The notes below the pieces were generated by a model. It was given only the letters and a program-made list of their open reading frames with translations. It had not been told where the DNA came from and ran no database searches. Positions 21,770-34,300 of a stretch of DNA of 64,000 bases are shown one piece after another. Every line of letters starts with the position of its first letter. The stretch's first letter is position 1. The stretch is from NCBI GenBank assembly GCA_004835665.1, contig RBKR01000027.1, positions 124,001 to 188,000 on the forward strand. Reading direction: 5' to 3'. Source of the DNA: Phoma sp. XZ068. Lineage: Eukaryota; Ascomycota; Dothideomycetes; Pleosporales; Didymellaceae. Both the position numbers and the translations under genes were made by a program.

Positions 21770-22677
21770 ATGTCTGTCGCATTGCCACTACGACAATTCC
21801 AGGCGCGCATAGCGCAGCCGTGGATATGCACAGCATGCTCGCGCTCTGTCCCCCGCATCCTTCGCCCTCGCAATCCCGCCATTCCCGCCGCGCGCCGCTG
21901 GATAAGTTCAAATAAGACGACCGGCGACGCAAGGCAAAGCGCTGCACCGAGTATGGACCAGATGCATGCCAGATATAAGCAGAAGAACAGGACGGTCATG
22001 TGGGCTTATAAAACATCACGCATGGGAGGCAATGGCTGACGGTGTGCAAGGAACTACGTCTTCAGTGTCATTGTCGGCTTCGTAGCAATCACATACGGTT
22101 CTGTGCCTATGTACAAGATGGTATGCATGACCACAAGACATGAAATGCTACATCATGCTAACATGCCGTTTAGATCTGTCAACAGACAGGGTGGGGAGGA
22201 CAACCGGTCAAGTCTGCAGCGCACGGCGGCGGCGACCCCAACGTCGATCCCGCTGAACGACTCAAGCCCATCGAGGATCACCCCCGGATTCGAATCACAT
22301 TCAACGGCTCTGTTTCAGATGTTCTTCCCTGGAAGTTCGTACCTCAGCAGCGCGAGGTCCGCGTCTTGCCGGGCGAGACCGCACTTGCCTTCTACACAGC
22401 GACCAATAAGTCAGACGAGGATATCATTGGAGTTGCAACATACTCCGTGACGCCAGGCCAAGCGTCGCCGTACTTTAGCAAGATTCAGTGCTTCTGCTTT
22501 GAGGAACAGCGGCTGAATGCGGGCGAGACTGTCGACATGCCTGTATTCTTCTACATTGATCCTGACTTTGTCAATGATATCACGATGAAGAATATCGAGA
22601 CAATCACGCTTAGTTATACGTTCTTCAAGGCGAAGTACGATCAGGACGGGCATTTGCGACCCGTACCCATGTCGTAG
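21770..22677 (+). CDS. COX11: Cytochrome c oxidase assembly protein Cox11 (copper chaperone)
   Basis: Cox11 delivers copper to the CuB site of cytochrome oxidase subunit 1, anchored in the mitochondrial inner membrane facing the intermembrane space. Exons 21770-21999, 22051-22120 and 22174-22677 encode 267 residues. The introns are 51 and 53 bp. The first has an unusual GTGGGC donor and CAAG acceptor but restores the conserved join of KNRTVM to NYVFSVIVG. An Arg-rich mitochondrial presequence precedes a single membrane segment (about 79-95) and the conserved ITYGSVPMYKMICQQTGWGG. The copper motif CFCF has Cys206 and Cys208, followed by EEQ. The C-terminal beta domain includes VDMPVFFYIDPDF and TLSYTFFK. 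All hallmark residues are present. Confidence 0.96.
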
Positions 22678-23046
22678 GTCGGAAGCATGGGACAGGTCGA
22701 ACAGGGAAGGACCCGGAAGTAGTGTACGATATCTGTACAAAGGTTCAACAACCGTGTATATATCATGTAAAAATGAGCAGCACTCATGCTTAAGTTAGAC
22801 AAAGTTATGCACCTCTTTCTTGACCAGAGCAAGTCTGGATTGTGGTTGACCTGCGCCTTCCAGTGCTCTTTCTCCGCGCAAACGTCCACTGTTTACTGCC
22901 ACATTCATACCCTGACAATTATCATTTTCTTCTATCCAACTTCTTGCATCCTCGTCACTCACCACATACATAGTCAGTTTACCTACGCACGACCAACCGT
23001 TCGTTAGCCTTACCACACATTCGTACTATTGCTATTCACCGCTCCC
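22678..23046. other. Intergenic region between COX11 and BTB-like gene
   Basis: No gene seen. It should contain the COX11 3' UTR and the promoter of the gene at 23047. Confidence 0.4.
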
Positions 23047-24465
23047 ATGCGTCCCAGATCAAGCAAGACCGAGTGCAGAAGCATGCCACCAGCGCGTCAC
23101 CCAGTGGAGCGCTTTGGAGAAACCAACAGATCGAAGGTGCTGTTACTAGTCAGCCACACTCCGCTAGGCGGCCCTCACCGGTTCCTCGTTTCAAAATCAT
23201 GCCTTTGCAATCTCGGTCCTCGCTGGAAAGCCCTCATTACGAATCGACCGATAAGGCAGCCTAGGAGGATATTCAGCAAATGTCCACAGATGATCTTCTT
23301 GCGAAATGAAAGTCCCAACGCCATACGCATTATCCTACATATCGCAAACTTGCAGTTCATCAAGGTTCCCAAGACACTTGACTTCCCAGATATCGTTCAC
23401 CTCGCAGACGTCGCTGCACGATACGATGCTCACTCATTACTCGTCAACCATATTGAGGGTTGGCTTGCGCCGTACCGCGACAGACTACTACACCCTGGCT
23501 ACGAGGAGTGGCTATTCATAGCCCACCAGTTTGGATACGAAACGGAGTATTTGGAGCTTGCGAAGCATCTTGCGATACACTGTCGCGTTGATCCGACTGG
23601 AAGGCGACTCCTAGGGCCTAGCACGCCCTTTGTCCTGGAGGGAAATTTTCCAGTTGATACTCTTGGTATGTTTCCAACCAATAGCTTGATCGCCCATGAG
23701 CCGTGTTCTTGGTTTAATAGTGGCTTGCGGATGTTTACATCCAATATGCAACACCCTGGGCTAACAGTGTTATAGAGCATATACATGAAGGCCGAAGGCA
23801 AATCCTTTACAACATGCTAAAAGCCACATATGACCTCTGGACATCCATGTCTCAAGACCCCGACTGCAGAGTTGCCCGTGATGAAGAATCCTACAGCCGA
23901 AGAGGCTGCGCGGCCGACAATTTGTTTGGACTCACTGTCTACCTGCGAGTTCTTCGGCTGTTCCCCATGCTCAGGACAGTCACGTCTTATCAACCATCGC
24001 CGCGCGAGCTTGCCACAATGTTGTCAAAAGCAGAGTATAACATCCCCATTGCAGCGACATCTCCGACTGGAAGACGAGGATCGGCACCTGTCCAGCCACC
24101 GCGACACATTCAATGTCACGTTGGATACCAGTTGACCGCCATGATGATGGAAATCTTGGAAGACGTGGTTTGGCCGGTCAAGATTCCAACACTGTTGCGA
24201 ATCAAGGAAAATGGAGGTGAGTGCTGGGTTGAACCACGTATGCCATCGTAGTTGTGGACATGGACAGATGCCGGTGTGGCGGACAAAACTGGTGTAACGA
24301 AGCTGGCTAACGGTCGTGATAGAGAAAATGGGCAAGCAGTCGCAGCGAAAAGATGAGCCAGATGACTTTTTGAGCAGGAAGAGCGTTCTGAAGCAGAAAC
24401 TCAGAAATGCGCAGAAGATTGAAGCAGCACTAGATGCAGATCCGAACATTCTCAATGTACGGTGA
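23047..24465 (+). CDS. BTB/POZ-like domain protein (paralogue of the gene at 19355)
   Basis: Three exons (23047-23665, 23776-24216, 24323-24465) encode 400 residues. Intron 1 is 110 bp (GTATGT donor, GCTAAC branch, ATAG) and intron 2 is 106 bp (GTGAGT donor, GCTAAC branch, ATAG). Splicing intron 2 avoids an early stop and joins KENG to EKMGKQSQRKDEPDDF. A BTB-like region spans about residues 30-140 (SKVLLLVSHTPLGG, HRFLVSKSCLC, then AIRIILHIANLQFIKVP and VHLADVAARYDAHSLLV). The C-terminal tail is charged and helical. Intron 1 falls at the equivalent place and phase as in the gene at 19355, after similar sequences, so the two are paralogues. Molecular function is unknown. Confidence 0.82.
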
Positions 24466-26069
24466 GGGCACTGTAGCGTTCCATTCTCTGCGAGTTGCAA
24501 CATGAAAACCACATAAAAGTAGAGTAGGTTGAGGATTGTAAATCTCGGGTTGTTTGTTTGTACAGGCAGGCGGCCAGCCCGATTGGCGTCAAGGTTTATA
24601 CGTGCACACATAAAGGACGATTCATACTGAACTCATTACTGTTCCTGGTGTAATATACCCTTTTGGGAGTTACTGCAGCAGCTCAGGTTCTCAATCACGT
24701 TCACTTCAACAAACGCGCTTGCCAGTTGTGGTCGACGCGCAGGACAAGCATGCAGGATATCGTCGATGTGTTCTCACAACTTCCTTCATCGCCATGACAT
24801 CAACGTCTCTCACCTCAACCATGGTACACGCGCAGCCAGAACACCTGCCAACTCACAGCTTTTCCAACCTCACCTTGATGTGTGCCAAGCTTCCTGTTCA
24901 GGACAAGCTCACTGGAAATGGCAGGTGGTTGGCGGGGCAGGCTCCGTAGATCGACAACTCGGGAACGGGATCCTCAACCACGATCTTATGTTGCATGGCG
25001 CTCCCGAAGCCAGAGGCAACTGCTGTTTTTTGGAGGTACACTTGTCGTCAGCGCGACGGCAGCTCTGCGACGGCAGACGGCGGGTCAGCCGTGGTGGTTT
25101 GAGGTTTCTGCCGCTCGATCCGGACCGGCAAGGCAATCACTGTGCATTTCGCCGGCGCCCAGAGACATCACGAGCTTGGGAGGCAGAGAAAGGACGAAAA
25201 TCGAACGTTGTTGTAGATGAATACGTCTGCCAGGGCGACCGGTTGCGGCCAACTCACACAGGCTCGTTGAATGCTCAGGCCAAGACTGGGATCAGCAACA
25301 CCAGGGCAGTTTCAGCCACGCTTGGTATCTGCACTGAAAGGTTGCGCGTCGCCGTTGGATTATTTCCGCGAACTGATTAGCTGGCACCACGGTTCCGCTC
25401 CGCCTGAGCGTTGCTGCATGCGGGCACAAGGCACAGCATCACTACGCTGGCAACGACTCTTGTGCAGGAGTCTAGACGGAGAGTGGTTGTCATGATGATT
25501 CGCGGGACATCGGTGGATGGGAGTGATTTACGACGGGCATTGCCGCGATCAGCTGGTTCAATACTTTGGGCCTCCGCAAAGCAGAGGTCCCCAGCCAGCG
25601 GACGCTCTGCCTCTGCTTGGCGGGGCTCACTGCGCGCGGCGGGCGACACCAAGGCGCTGCGCAGCGCATATTCAGGGCGGAATCACGAGGATTGGCCAGC
25701 TGGGCAGGCTGCATTGGTGTGCAGGCAGCGTAAAACTCGAATGAAGGGCGTGTCTCCACCGCCGCAGAATATGACCAAGTGAGGCCGCTCTTCCGTCTTG
25801 TCGGCCTCAGCGTCGTTTGGAGCAGAGGCAGAGGGCCATGACGGTCCGCCAATCACAGCGAGGTGCCCAGCCTGAGCCAAGGGCTTCGGCCAAGCAACAC
25901 CAAGGCCAAGATTCACCCAGGCAAATCGCATGTAACTTGGGTTCTTGTCCTCTCCTGAGGGCTTTGCTATATCATGCGCATCCCGCCCGTTCGCAATCCG
26001 CTTGAAGTTCGTCGTTAGCAGCCACGGATGCCCATCGAGACGTAGCGCGAACATCGCCGCCCGCCGGTC
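24466..26069. other. 1.6-kb region without a convincing gene
   Basis: Several overlapping open frames exist because the sequence is GC-rich, on both strands. The most protein-like is plus-strand 24918-25110, with SRSQRQLLFFGGTLVVSATA followed by ALRRQTAGQPWWFEV. It is a hydrophobic segment flanked by basic residues and faintly recalls small fungal mitochondrial proteins such as AIM11. I could not find the rest of that family's sequence downstream, so I do not call a gene. The remainder probably includes the long promoter and 5' UTR of the gene at 26070. Confidence 0.3.
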
Positions 26070-27027
26070 ATGGAACCCCGACACCCGCCGGTGCCCTCGG
26101 CCAGACACGCTCAGCGCCACAGCAGCGGCCATTCGTCGCCCGCCGAGACCGACTTCGACGAGTACAATGAGAAAGACACACAACCGCGCAAGGACAGCGC
26201 CCGCACAGATCGGGGCAGCAGGTCGACATGTGGCCGTCCCCATGATTCCGTCATCTCGCCCTTCTCGCTCAAGGCCTCCGCGCCGCCAAGCCCCAGCAGC
26301 AGCATCTCCAGCGACGTCGGACGGAAGAACCTCTCTGTGACCGACATCCAGGAGACGTCTGCCCGCCATAGCAACCAGAGCCACAGGGTCTCGCATCCCC
26401 CGCGCGCTCACCTGGATCCTGAGAAGGCGGGTCCGTATGATTCGCCGTACGAGCACCGCTCGCAGTACCGCGCCTCGCTTCCAGATGCGGCCGCTGTCGT
26501 GTACGACAAGAGCGAGTACCACGAGAAAGGCCCCGAGGACAAGGCCTGGCAACTTCTGGTATGCTCACTTTGGAAGATTATAACCTCGGCAAACACTAAC
26601 TTTCCCCCAGTTCTACCTCTCAGCACCTTGCGCACTCCTCTCCATTGCAATCACCATCTGGACCATCATCGCAGTGTTAATCTCGCTTGCGCTCTACCCC
26701 CTGCGCTTCTGCAGCAACCGTCCGCCGCTCTCCGCCCAGCTTACGACATTCCTCGCCCCCGCACTCAACCTGCAACTGCACCTGGTCTACTCGTTCGATG
26801 CGTCCGAAAACTACAGCGTCCCCATGCTGGTCGTCATCCACCTCTTCTCGCCCTTTATCGCATTCGGCGTTGCGATCGCGGCGTGGACCGCTGCAGGCTT
26901 CTGGTTCTTCTCGTCTATTCTTGGCGACCCAGGGGGTCACGACCGGGGCCGTCACAACGACGGCAAGGACAGCATTTTGGGCGTGAGGAATTACTGGGAG
27001 CGCTGGCTTTCACGGGGACTAAGATGA
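26070..27027 (+). CDS. Hypothetical membrane protein with disordered N-terminus
   Basis: Exons 26070-26558 and 26611-27027 encode 301 residues. The 52-bp intron has a GTATGC donor, CACTAAC branch and CCCCCAG acceptor, phase 0, joining KAWQLL to FYLSAPCALL. The first 160 residues are low-complexity, rich in Ser, Pro, His and Arg, and probably disordered. The second half has a long hydrophobic segment (FYLSAPCALLSIAITIWTII, about 164-192) and another pair of hydrophobic stretches around VPMLVVIHLFSPFIAFGVAI and WTAAGFWFFSSILG. A short soluble tail ends NYWERWLSRGLR. I recognise no named family. The architecture suggests a plasma-membrane or endomembrane protein with a cytosolic regulatory head. 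Confidence 0.78.
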
Positions 27028-28515
27028 GACGAGTTTGCTGAAATGAGCTGAGCTCGAGCAACGAGAAGCAGGAGGATGATTCACTTCGCGCATTTGAAAT
27101 TTAGCATTTTTTGCTCTTCCACTTGGAAGAGCAGCATCAGCGGCATGGCATGGCGTATACGGACTGGACTGGATAGGATTGGGCTGGACTGGTATGAGAG
27201 CTGCTTTGGCATGAACAACACGCACATCACATCACGGCACGGCGTTTTTGGGCTCCTGTAGGATTGCAGGGACGGATTCGAGTTTCACTCTCCGTATGAT
27301 TATACCCCCATTTATCAACATCAAATTTACCTCACCATTACCACATCAACTAGAATAGCTTCATTCGACTCTTCTTTGTGATTCCATTGCCTCGTTGACA
27401 CTCAGCATACAGCCAAGACACAGATAAGTGCGACCGTTCGTTAGCGACATCCAAGCACCCAAAGTCAGTTACCAAGCCCCCCCAAGCCGCCAACGCGCCT
27501 GACAAAGAATCCCACCGTATCCATCACCGCTCCTACCCTGCCCATCGCTATTGGCTGCCCTTTAACCCAGCGCGCCGAGGGTCTGGTACCTTTTCCCACC
27601 AACGCTGCGGTATAAATGATTGGCTCAGCGTTCATGTGGTTGACAGCAGCGCTGAGGGGCATGGTGAAGGCGGCTCGGCCGAATTGAATTAAACGCAAAA
27701 GGCCAAGGAAATGGACAATCTGCGGTTCCGCGCGAGTCGGGGTGGTTTCGGGCCGGTTAGGTTGGAGATCGGATAGATAGGATAGGATAATTAGGATGAG
27801 GATGGGGTAACTGGGATGGGATGGCTGGGTTAACGCTGCGAGATGAAAGTATCGGTAGGTACTGTAGATTTACGTGTGCGTTGGGGAAAGAAAACAGGAG
27901 GAGAAGGACTTGTTGTGTAATTCACAAATCTGAACTGAGATGTACCTCTACTGTTAACGAAATAACTATACTATTGAAAAAGTTCGCGGCTTCTACATTC
28001 ATCGCACTCCCGTCTTGATCCCAAAGCTATTCCGCGGCATACCGACGCTCTCATGCATCGACTCAGTCCAAGGCTTTCTGGGGTGTCACATGCAGTGGTG
28101 GGAAATTTGACCGTCTGAGGTGTGCGCCTTGGCTCAGACGCGCCCAGTGAAGGAAGGGCGCGGGTGCACTAGCCACAGCCAAGGGACTTGTGGTTGTTGG
28201 TTTTGGTTTGACGTGTGGCAGCGGGGATAAGGCGGGGGTGCGGCTTTGTTGATGGAAGAGGGCGGTGAGGTTGTTGGAGTAGTAGTTTGGGTGAGTTACA
28301 GTATCTTGGATGAAAGTTTGATGATGGTGAGGTTTGAAAAGACGGGATGTGATGATGGCATGAATTCTGGTATATATTATACATTCGTGAAGCCAAGTAG
28401 AAACATTATGTCTAAGTGTGGGTATAAGGCGTTATGCATGCTGATGAGGAAAAGAGTCATTAGAAGAGCAAAGGCGGATGAGCTGGTGTACGACTGAGAA
28501 AGAGCAATGGGAGTG
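27028..28515. other. 1.5-kb intergenic region
   Basis: Genes on both sides converge here. A 77-codon minus-strand frame at 27465-27698 (MRLIQFGRAAFTMPLSAA, ending VGGLGGLGN) has no recognisable family and is not called. A purine-rich GGATAG/GGATGGG tract lies at about 27770-27820. No RNA gene was seen. Confidence 0.35.
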
Positions 28516-29560
28516 CTACCATGACGTTACGCTTGTCATGCTATTAAGCTTCAGCTGAATCTCCATCTCTTGCACGACCACCTGATCCTTGGAGGCTTTC
28601 TCGCTCGTACTTCGGGATAGTTCCCTGACCACGCAGTTCTTGAGGCATTGTTCAATCAGAGATGGATCGAAGTCGTGAATGTCCAAGTCCGGACGCGAGA
28701 GTCGTAGACAACTCCGATCGCTGCCAATTTGTTTCTGGAAGATGTGGTCTAGGAAGGCATACGCGTCGTCGAAGGTCTTGTAGCAACTTGAGCATGCATA
28801 GCTCGCGTTCTCAGCTCTCCTTCCTGCCTCAGGCTTGACGTGCGATGTGAATAAAATGCATCTAGCATCAGGAAGCCCGGAGTGCGTTGCAACAGAGATA
28901 CACGTGTCGCAGTCAGGGCAAATCTCTCGGTCATCGTGGCGGTCGCGCGGTCGTAATTTCTTCGTTTTGAGATTGCTTCCCTTCGATGAGTTGAGGTCCT
29001 TGCGAAGCTGTTCGGCGAAGCTGCAGTATTGGATCTTAAAGCGTGGAGGGGGCAGATATAACATGGATGTTGGTGTCGAGAAGCGTTCGTATTGCGTGTG
29101 TAAGGCTTCGAGGCATATGCGGCGGATACTCTTCGCAGTCGTGATGATGTCGTCGTATGGTATGGATACTGTCTCAGACACGGCACTTTCGCAAAGGAGT
29201 TCGCGGATTTCGTATTGTATGCGGATGAATTGGGCCTCGAGTGTTGTATGACATGTTACTGGAGAGGGTCAGTATGTATCAGTAATTCAAGGCTAGTAGT
29301 GACATACAATCACCCTGCTCAAACCTCGCTCCAAAGCGGTTCTTCCCAAATAACATGAAGTTTTTGACTTCACGCCCTATGTTTAGAGTCTTTGCGAGGA
29401 TATCATCAGGGCTCTTGACGGCAAAGCGCGACCATGCCGAGCGCTTGTAACCGGATTTTGCTTGTAGGTGTTCATAAAGTTCGTACGCGTTCTGAAACTC
29501 GCGGTCGATGTCCCAGAGGAGGAATGACGTGTGCTGCGATTTATTCCACACAACAGCCAT
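28516..29560 (-). CDS. Hypothetical protein with CxxC motifs
   Basis: Exon 1 (29308-29560) and exon 2 (28516-29258), separated by a 49-bp intron (GTATGT donor, CTCCAG acceptor, phase 1), encode 331 residues. The join reads RFEQGD to LTCHTTLEAQFIRIQYEIRE. The N-terminal part is predicted helical (LLWDIDREFQNAYELYEHLQ). A basic stretch (KGSNLKTKKLRPRDRHDDRE) precedes two cysteine pairs: ICPDCDTCIS, and YACSSCYKTFDDAYAFLDH, which resembles a C2H2 finger with one histidine missing. I do not recognise the family. A degenerate zinc-binding module is possible but unproven. Confidence 0.72.
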
Positions 29561-30378
29561 CTCTCGGAATTAAGGAATTAGGTCGTATACGCGTAAAGGA
29601 TGTGCAGAGAGCACGCGCTTATAAGAGAGTGTTGACGAAGCAAGCTACAAGAAGAAATGTGAGAAATGTGCACAGTCACCGCATCCGGGCTGAACGCTCG
29701 ATGAACGCAGACACCTTCCTCTTCGCTAGATCTACGCGCAGAGGCCATCAAGGCATTTACATCCTTCTGCATCGTGTCATGCGATGCATTAACCGCGGCA
29801 AATTTGACAGCTGTCAGTGGAAATGAGCGGGAATGTCATCGTATTTGCAGCGCTAATATTGGTGAAGCAGCGAAGGCGTTACGCATGAGCCATGGAGATC
29901 CTTCCCGAAGCGGTCGAGAAGTTTACAAACGGACATGTCCAAACACTTGATCGGGAAGATGCTGGCGAATGCTTTCAGGTACGAGAGTTATAATTGCGCA
30001 TCATATTGAAGGACCATGTACCCGGATTGATGTGCAGGGGACGAGGCGCAGTACAAACCGTGATGCAGCTTGATTGTGATCGAAATGAGGTCAATGCGCT
30101 TGCCGCTCGCGCAGTCAGGTCGCGATTTTGTCAGGTCTCCGATCGTGCCCTCGTATCGCTTCAAAAGATCTGGTCGAGCCTGGTCTCTGGGGAAACTCTC
30201 GATGCGCTTGTCCTTCGGGTCGTGGTGGAGACAGCGATGATTTGACGTTCTTGCTGGCATGGGTGAGCCCCACCAGTTGGTTCCTGCCCCGCGGTGGTCG
30301 AGCTTCACACTTCCTACGTAAACATCAGGGTCTACTAACCACAACGCCTTCCCTACGTTCCCTAGTACACCATCCGTC
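29561..30378. other. Divergent intergenic region upstream of UreG
   Basis: This 818-bp region lies between two start codons pointing away from each other, so it holds both promoters. Short open frames on both strands lack domain features and are not called. Confidence 0.4.
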
Positions 30379-31302
30379 ATGTCGCACAGTCATTCACACG
30401 ATGGTCCTTCGCACTCGCACGCTGCCGTAGACCATGGGCACACCCACGAGATCCTGGACGGACCTGGTAGCTACAATGGACGAGAGATGCCCATCATTGA
30501 GGGTAGAGACTGGGAAGACCGAGCATTCACGGTAGGCATTGGAGGGTAAGGTGGATTTTGTGTATGTCAATGGTAAGTATACTGACATTGTGTAGGCCTG
30601 TAGGCTCTGGAAAGACTGCTCTCATGTTGGCTCTGTGCAAAGCGCTTCGACAACGCTTTGGCATCGCAGCAGTAACTAACGACATCTTCACAAGGGAAGA
30701 TGGCGAGTTTCTGACAAGGCACAAAGCTCTTCCAGCGTAGGCCTACCCCACAAGTACCTCACAAGCCATGAGCTGATCGTTGTAGTGAGCGTATTGTCGC
30801 TGTTGAAACAGGAGGCTGCCCGCACGCCGCTGTCCGTGAAGACATCTCAGTCAACCTCTTAACTCTTACAAACCTCCACCACAAGTTCAACACTGACCTC
30901 CTCCTCATCGAATCCGGCGGCGACAACCTCGCAGCCAACTACTCTCGCGAACTCGCCGACTTCATCATCTACATCATCGATGTATCTGGCGGCGATAAGA
31001 TCCCTCGCAAGGGTGGGCCAGGAATCACACAGTCAGATCTTCTGGTTGTCAACAAGATCGATCTTGCTGAGGCCGTCGGTGCTGATCTGAATGTCATGGA
31101 GCGTGACAGCAGGAGGATGCGTGAGGGTGGACCGACAATCTTCGCCGTCGTAAAGAAGGATCAGGGTGTGGATGCCATTGTTGATCTGATCTTGTCGGCT
31201 TGGAAGGCTTCGGGTGCTACACAGGCGCGGAAGACCAAGTTCGAGCCTACACTGATGGACGAGTCGGAAGAGGGCAAGGAGAGGAGCTACAGCATGTCGT
31301 AA
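30379..31302 (+). CDS. ureG: Urease accessory GTPase UreG
   Basis: UreG is the SIMIBI GTPase that, with UreD and UreF, loads nickel into urease in the cytosol. Exons 30379-30545, 30596-30736 and 30786-31302 encode 274 residues. The introns are 50 and 49 bp. The N-terminus is histidine-rich (MSHSHSHDGPSHSHAAVDHG, then HTHE), a likely metal store found in many eukaryotic UreG proteins. The P-loop GGPVGSGKT at 55-63 spans the first splice site. Other hallmarks are TNDIFTREDGEFL, VETGGCPHAAVRED with the nickel/zinc-binding Cys114-Pro-His116, ESGGDNLAANYS and the guanine-specificity motif VNKIDLA. The first exon matches only if the intron is spliced exactly as given. No other urease gene is in the window. 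Confidence 0.96.
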
Positions 31303-34300
31303 AGTTATAAAGCTGTCTTGACAACAAAAATCAGTAATTAATCCATCGTTGACTGATCGTAGTCCACATGTCCCCTTGTCCCTGTATTTGGTCGAGCTGT
31401 GCAGAAGCCGGTTGACGACGTCTGCTTGAAGACCGCTACTAGCTTCCCACAAGTCGCAGTTTTGGCCGTTCAGATCTCTCTTTTAGGTGTACCTAAGTCC
31501 AGCCCTAATGTGTAGACCCTAAAAAACGCTACAGAAGACCAGCTAGTGTTGCCAGCGTCTCTACTATTCGAACAGTAAGCTGCGTGAAGTCGCCAAGAGT
31601 ACATGCTTAGAGAGATTAAGGCCCTGACTCTTCTATGTGCAATTATCAGGCGACGGTCTCGCCTGAGCGCTCTGTGCATATCAACGCTTCTCAGCCACTG
31701 CGAGGCTCTTTGCGATTTGTCTGGGCTTGTGTCACGGCGAGCGTGGTGAACAGCCCTTCCTTGCACTCTTTGCAAGATGAAGGAGATAAGGGTGCCTCGT
31801 GGCTGTAATCCGTGGGTCCTACTCTTGCAACTCACTCGCCAAAGCCACATGGCTTTCCACTTGTAAAAGGGGCAATTTGCCTCGCTTCAAAAAGCAAAAG
31901 ACTGGCCCAGGCTTCAGGCTAGAGAAGCTTTTCAGTACGTACGAGTCATGGCGGCGACCATGAAAGTGAAGCAGTTGAAGAAAGCAGAGGTCATCATTCA
32001 GCTATAAGTAAATGCAGCAATCTAGGGGCGACTTTTGGCAGTTCAAAGGATCAAGAGAGCGCCACGTATAATCCAAACCCTGGCCAGAGCGGAAGTGGGA
32101 ATTTTGAGCCCAGAAGTGACAAATAACTTAAATTTAAACATTTTTTGGGTCATGGTAGCCTTCATAATTGTATAGTGAGTTATTGAAAAGCACTAAACCT
32201 ATTAAATCTGGAGCGTATCCACGATCATTTCCTCGACGCGTCTTGGCCGCCATTCGAGCATCTCTTTTGCCTTATCATTCAATCCCGCCTTCTATTTCCC
32301 AGGTTTGGAGCTATTATGCCCATATATACATCGAAAGTGACTGCAGACTTCGACGAAAAGTCGTCCTTACCATCATCGGCATCCTGCTTGCTTTACAGTC
32401 TAGCCATACTTGTCCTCACAGTCTTCCAGAGGGTCGCAATGTCAACATATCCATCATCTGGCACTGCAAATGACGGGCTGACTGAACATATCATGCACAA
32501 GACATGCAAAGCCGCAAGGTCATTAGTGCAAGTCACGTCAAATCCTACCTGGGGAATCATTGGACTCTTGCTATTCATCAATCACTCAGTGAGTTGAACG
32601 CTGGTGGGGTAGCCCTTTTGTAGGAGAGGGTCAAAGATGCCACCTGGGTGCACGGTTGAGACTTTGAAGCCATTCCCTCTCCTGTCTTCCTCTCCCACGC
32701 AGCGCGCTCAGCGAGAATATTTTTCTTTTAATATTCACCACCTAGCAATGCAAGGTTTTCAAGAACTGTCCGGTCCTTGTCAGTGAAGAGGGCAGAGTTG
32801 ACCAGCTCATCTGCGTGCCCATGTTCGTTCTCAGCCGACGAGGCTGTGAGGACGATGCATTTGGCTGTTCCAACTTCTTATCTGCCTCCATGATTTGTAG
32901 TGTGTCCTCACGAGCGGTGACGATCAACTCGTCCTCACTCTTTGACACCTTGCGGGAAATGAATGGACGGGCAGGTGCAGAGCATCGGTACGCGCGGTAG
33001 AGGCTTCATCCCAGCCATCTTGTCCGTCACCACCAGCGGCGAGCTTCAAATACATCTGTGACGGAGTATTCCGTGTCGCCAGTTCGAAGCATGCCACGGA
33101 CAATGTTTGCGCATTCGGAAGCGTCGAAATATGCGTGAGCGGCCAAAAGCTACTAGAACGGTACAGGAAATGATCAGTTATCGACCTAGTTCCTACGTAG
33201 TCTGAGCCTACTACGGTCCTTGCATTATAATAAGTTATGAGAAGGATATTTCGTTTGGCCTGGCGCTCAGGAAATCATCACTATCAACATGCCGTCAAGC
33301 TAGCATAGTAATTCTGCCTGCATTTTGCGCGTACCAAATTACGAGCCATAAGAGATGATAATCGTGGTGAGGTATAGTATCTCTTGTTTACTCGTGTAAA
33401 ACTATAAGATGTATGCGTTCAGAACTGGATTGTTTTGGCTTTCATGTATATTCACATCTCTAGCAATTCAGCTCCCCCGTAATACGTCGTGATGCATCGT
33501 TGATTTTCAGCCTCACGTTCACAACTTTATTAGCAAATCATTGATCCCCGCAAGGCCTGGACTGCGGCAGTGCATAAACGCCAAGCTATACTATTGGTGT
33601 CAATTTTGGGTGCTAGATTGTCGAAGATAGGGCAGAAGAGGAAGGGAGGACTTGAAAGCAATGGTGAATGCTCTTCGTCATTTACATCACATGTGCTGGG
33701 ATATTAAAATACGGATCATTTAGAGCAGCATATAGCCTGATACAGTATCTCTTGTGCCTCCTTGAAAGGGCCTCAAAAGCTGGACTTGAGCATGAAAGAT
33801 CGATATGCAGCGTTGCAGAGCGACTTACGCAGCAATCTGCGAGAACGAGACAGGAAACTCTGCAAGTTATTTCTGGAAAATAGGTTGAAGCATGTGGGTA
33901 ATCAATTTTAAGAAACGGACCTTCTCTGCTGCGATGTGTGGGACATAGCGGTGACGTCATGCATCTCAGTGGTTCTGATTCGGAGCTGCTCCCTAACGAA
34001 TAGAAACGTGTAGAGCTCAGGATCTGTGAACATCGACCTATGCTGACTCTCAAAGGGCTGGTTCGATGACTACAGTCGTAGGAATTGGTAAGGCTCGAAA
34101 CCGATCTGGACGAAGGTATGTATATAGTGTAAGTCCAGATGTGGTCTATGTTTTGGATTGTATATACCTTTGAATCACTGCCATAGCCAATCACAAATCA
34201 TGGGAAAAATAACAGGATACGACTCGCATGCCTCGACGCAAGTTCCACGGGGACATAGTGGAGTTAGTGACAGCGAGAACAACGGTATGTGCAGCAAATA

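Noticed and set aside
24766..25380. 204-codon plus-strand frame
   Set aside because: No domain, overlapping equally long frames in other phases, and no splice signals that link it to a neighbour.
25683..26552. 289-codon minus-strand frame
   Set aside because: It is antisense to the disordered first exon of the membrane-protein gene at 26070 and has no recognisable domain; the plus-strand gene has proper splicing and hydrophobic segments.
27465..27698. 77-codon minus-strand frame with a glycine-rich end
   Set aside because: Could be a small mitochondrial protein, but I recognise no family, and there is no supporting exon or conserved motif.
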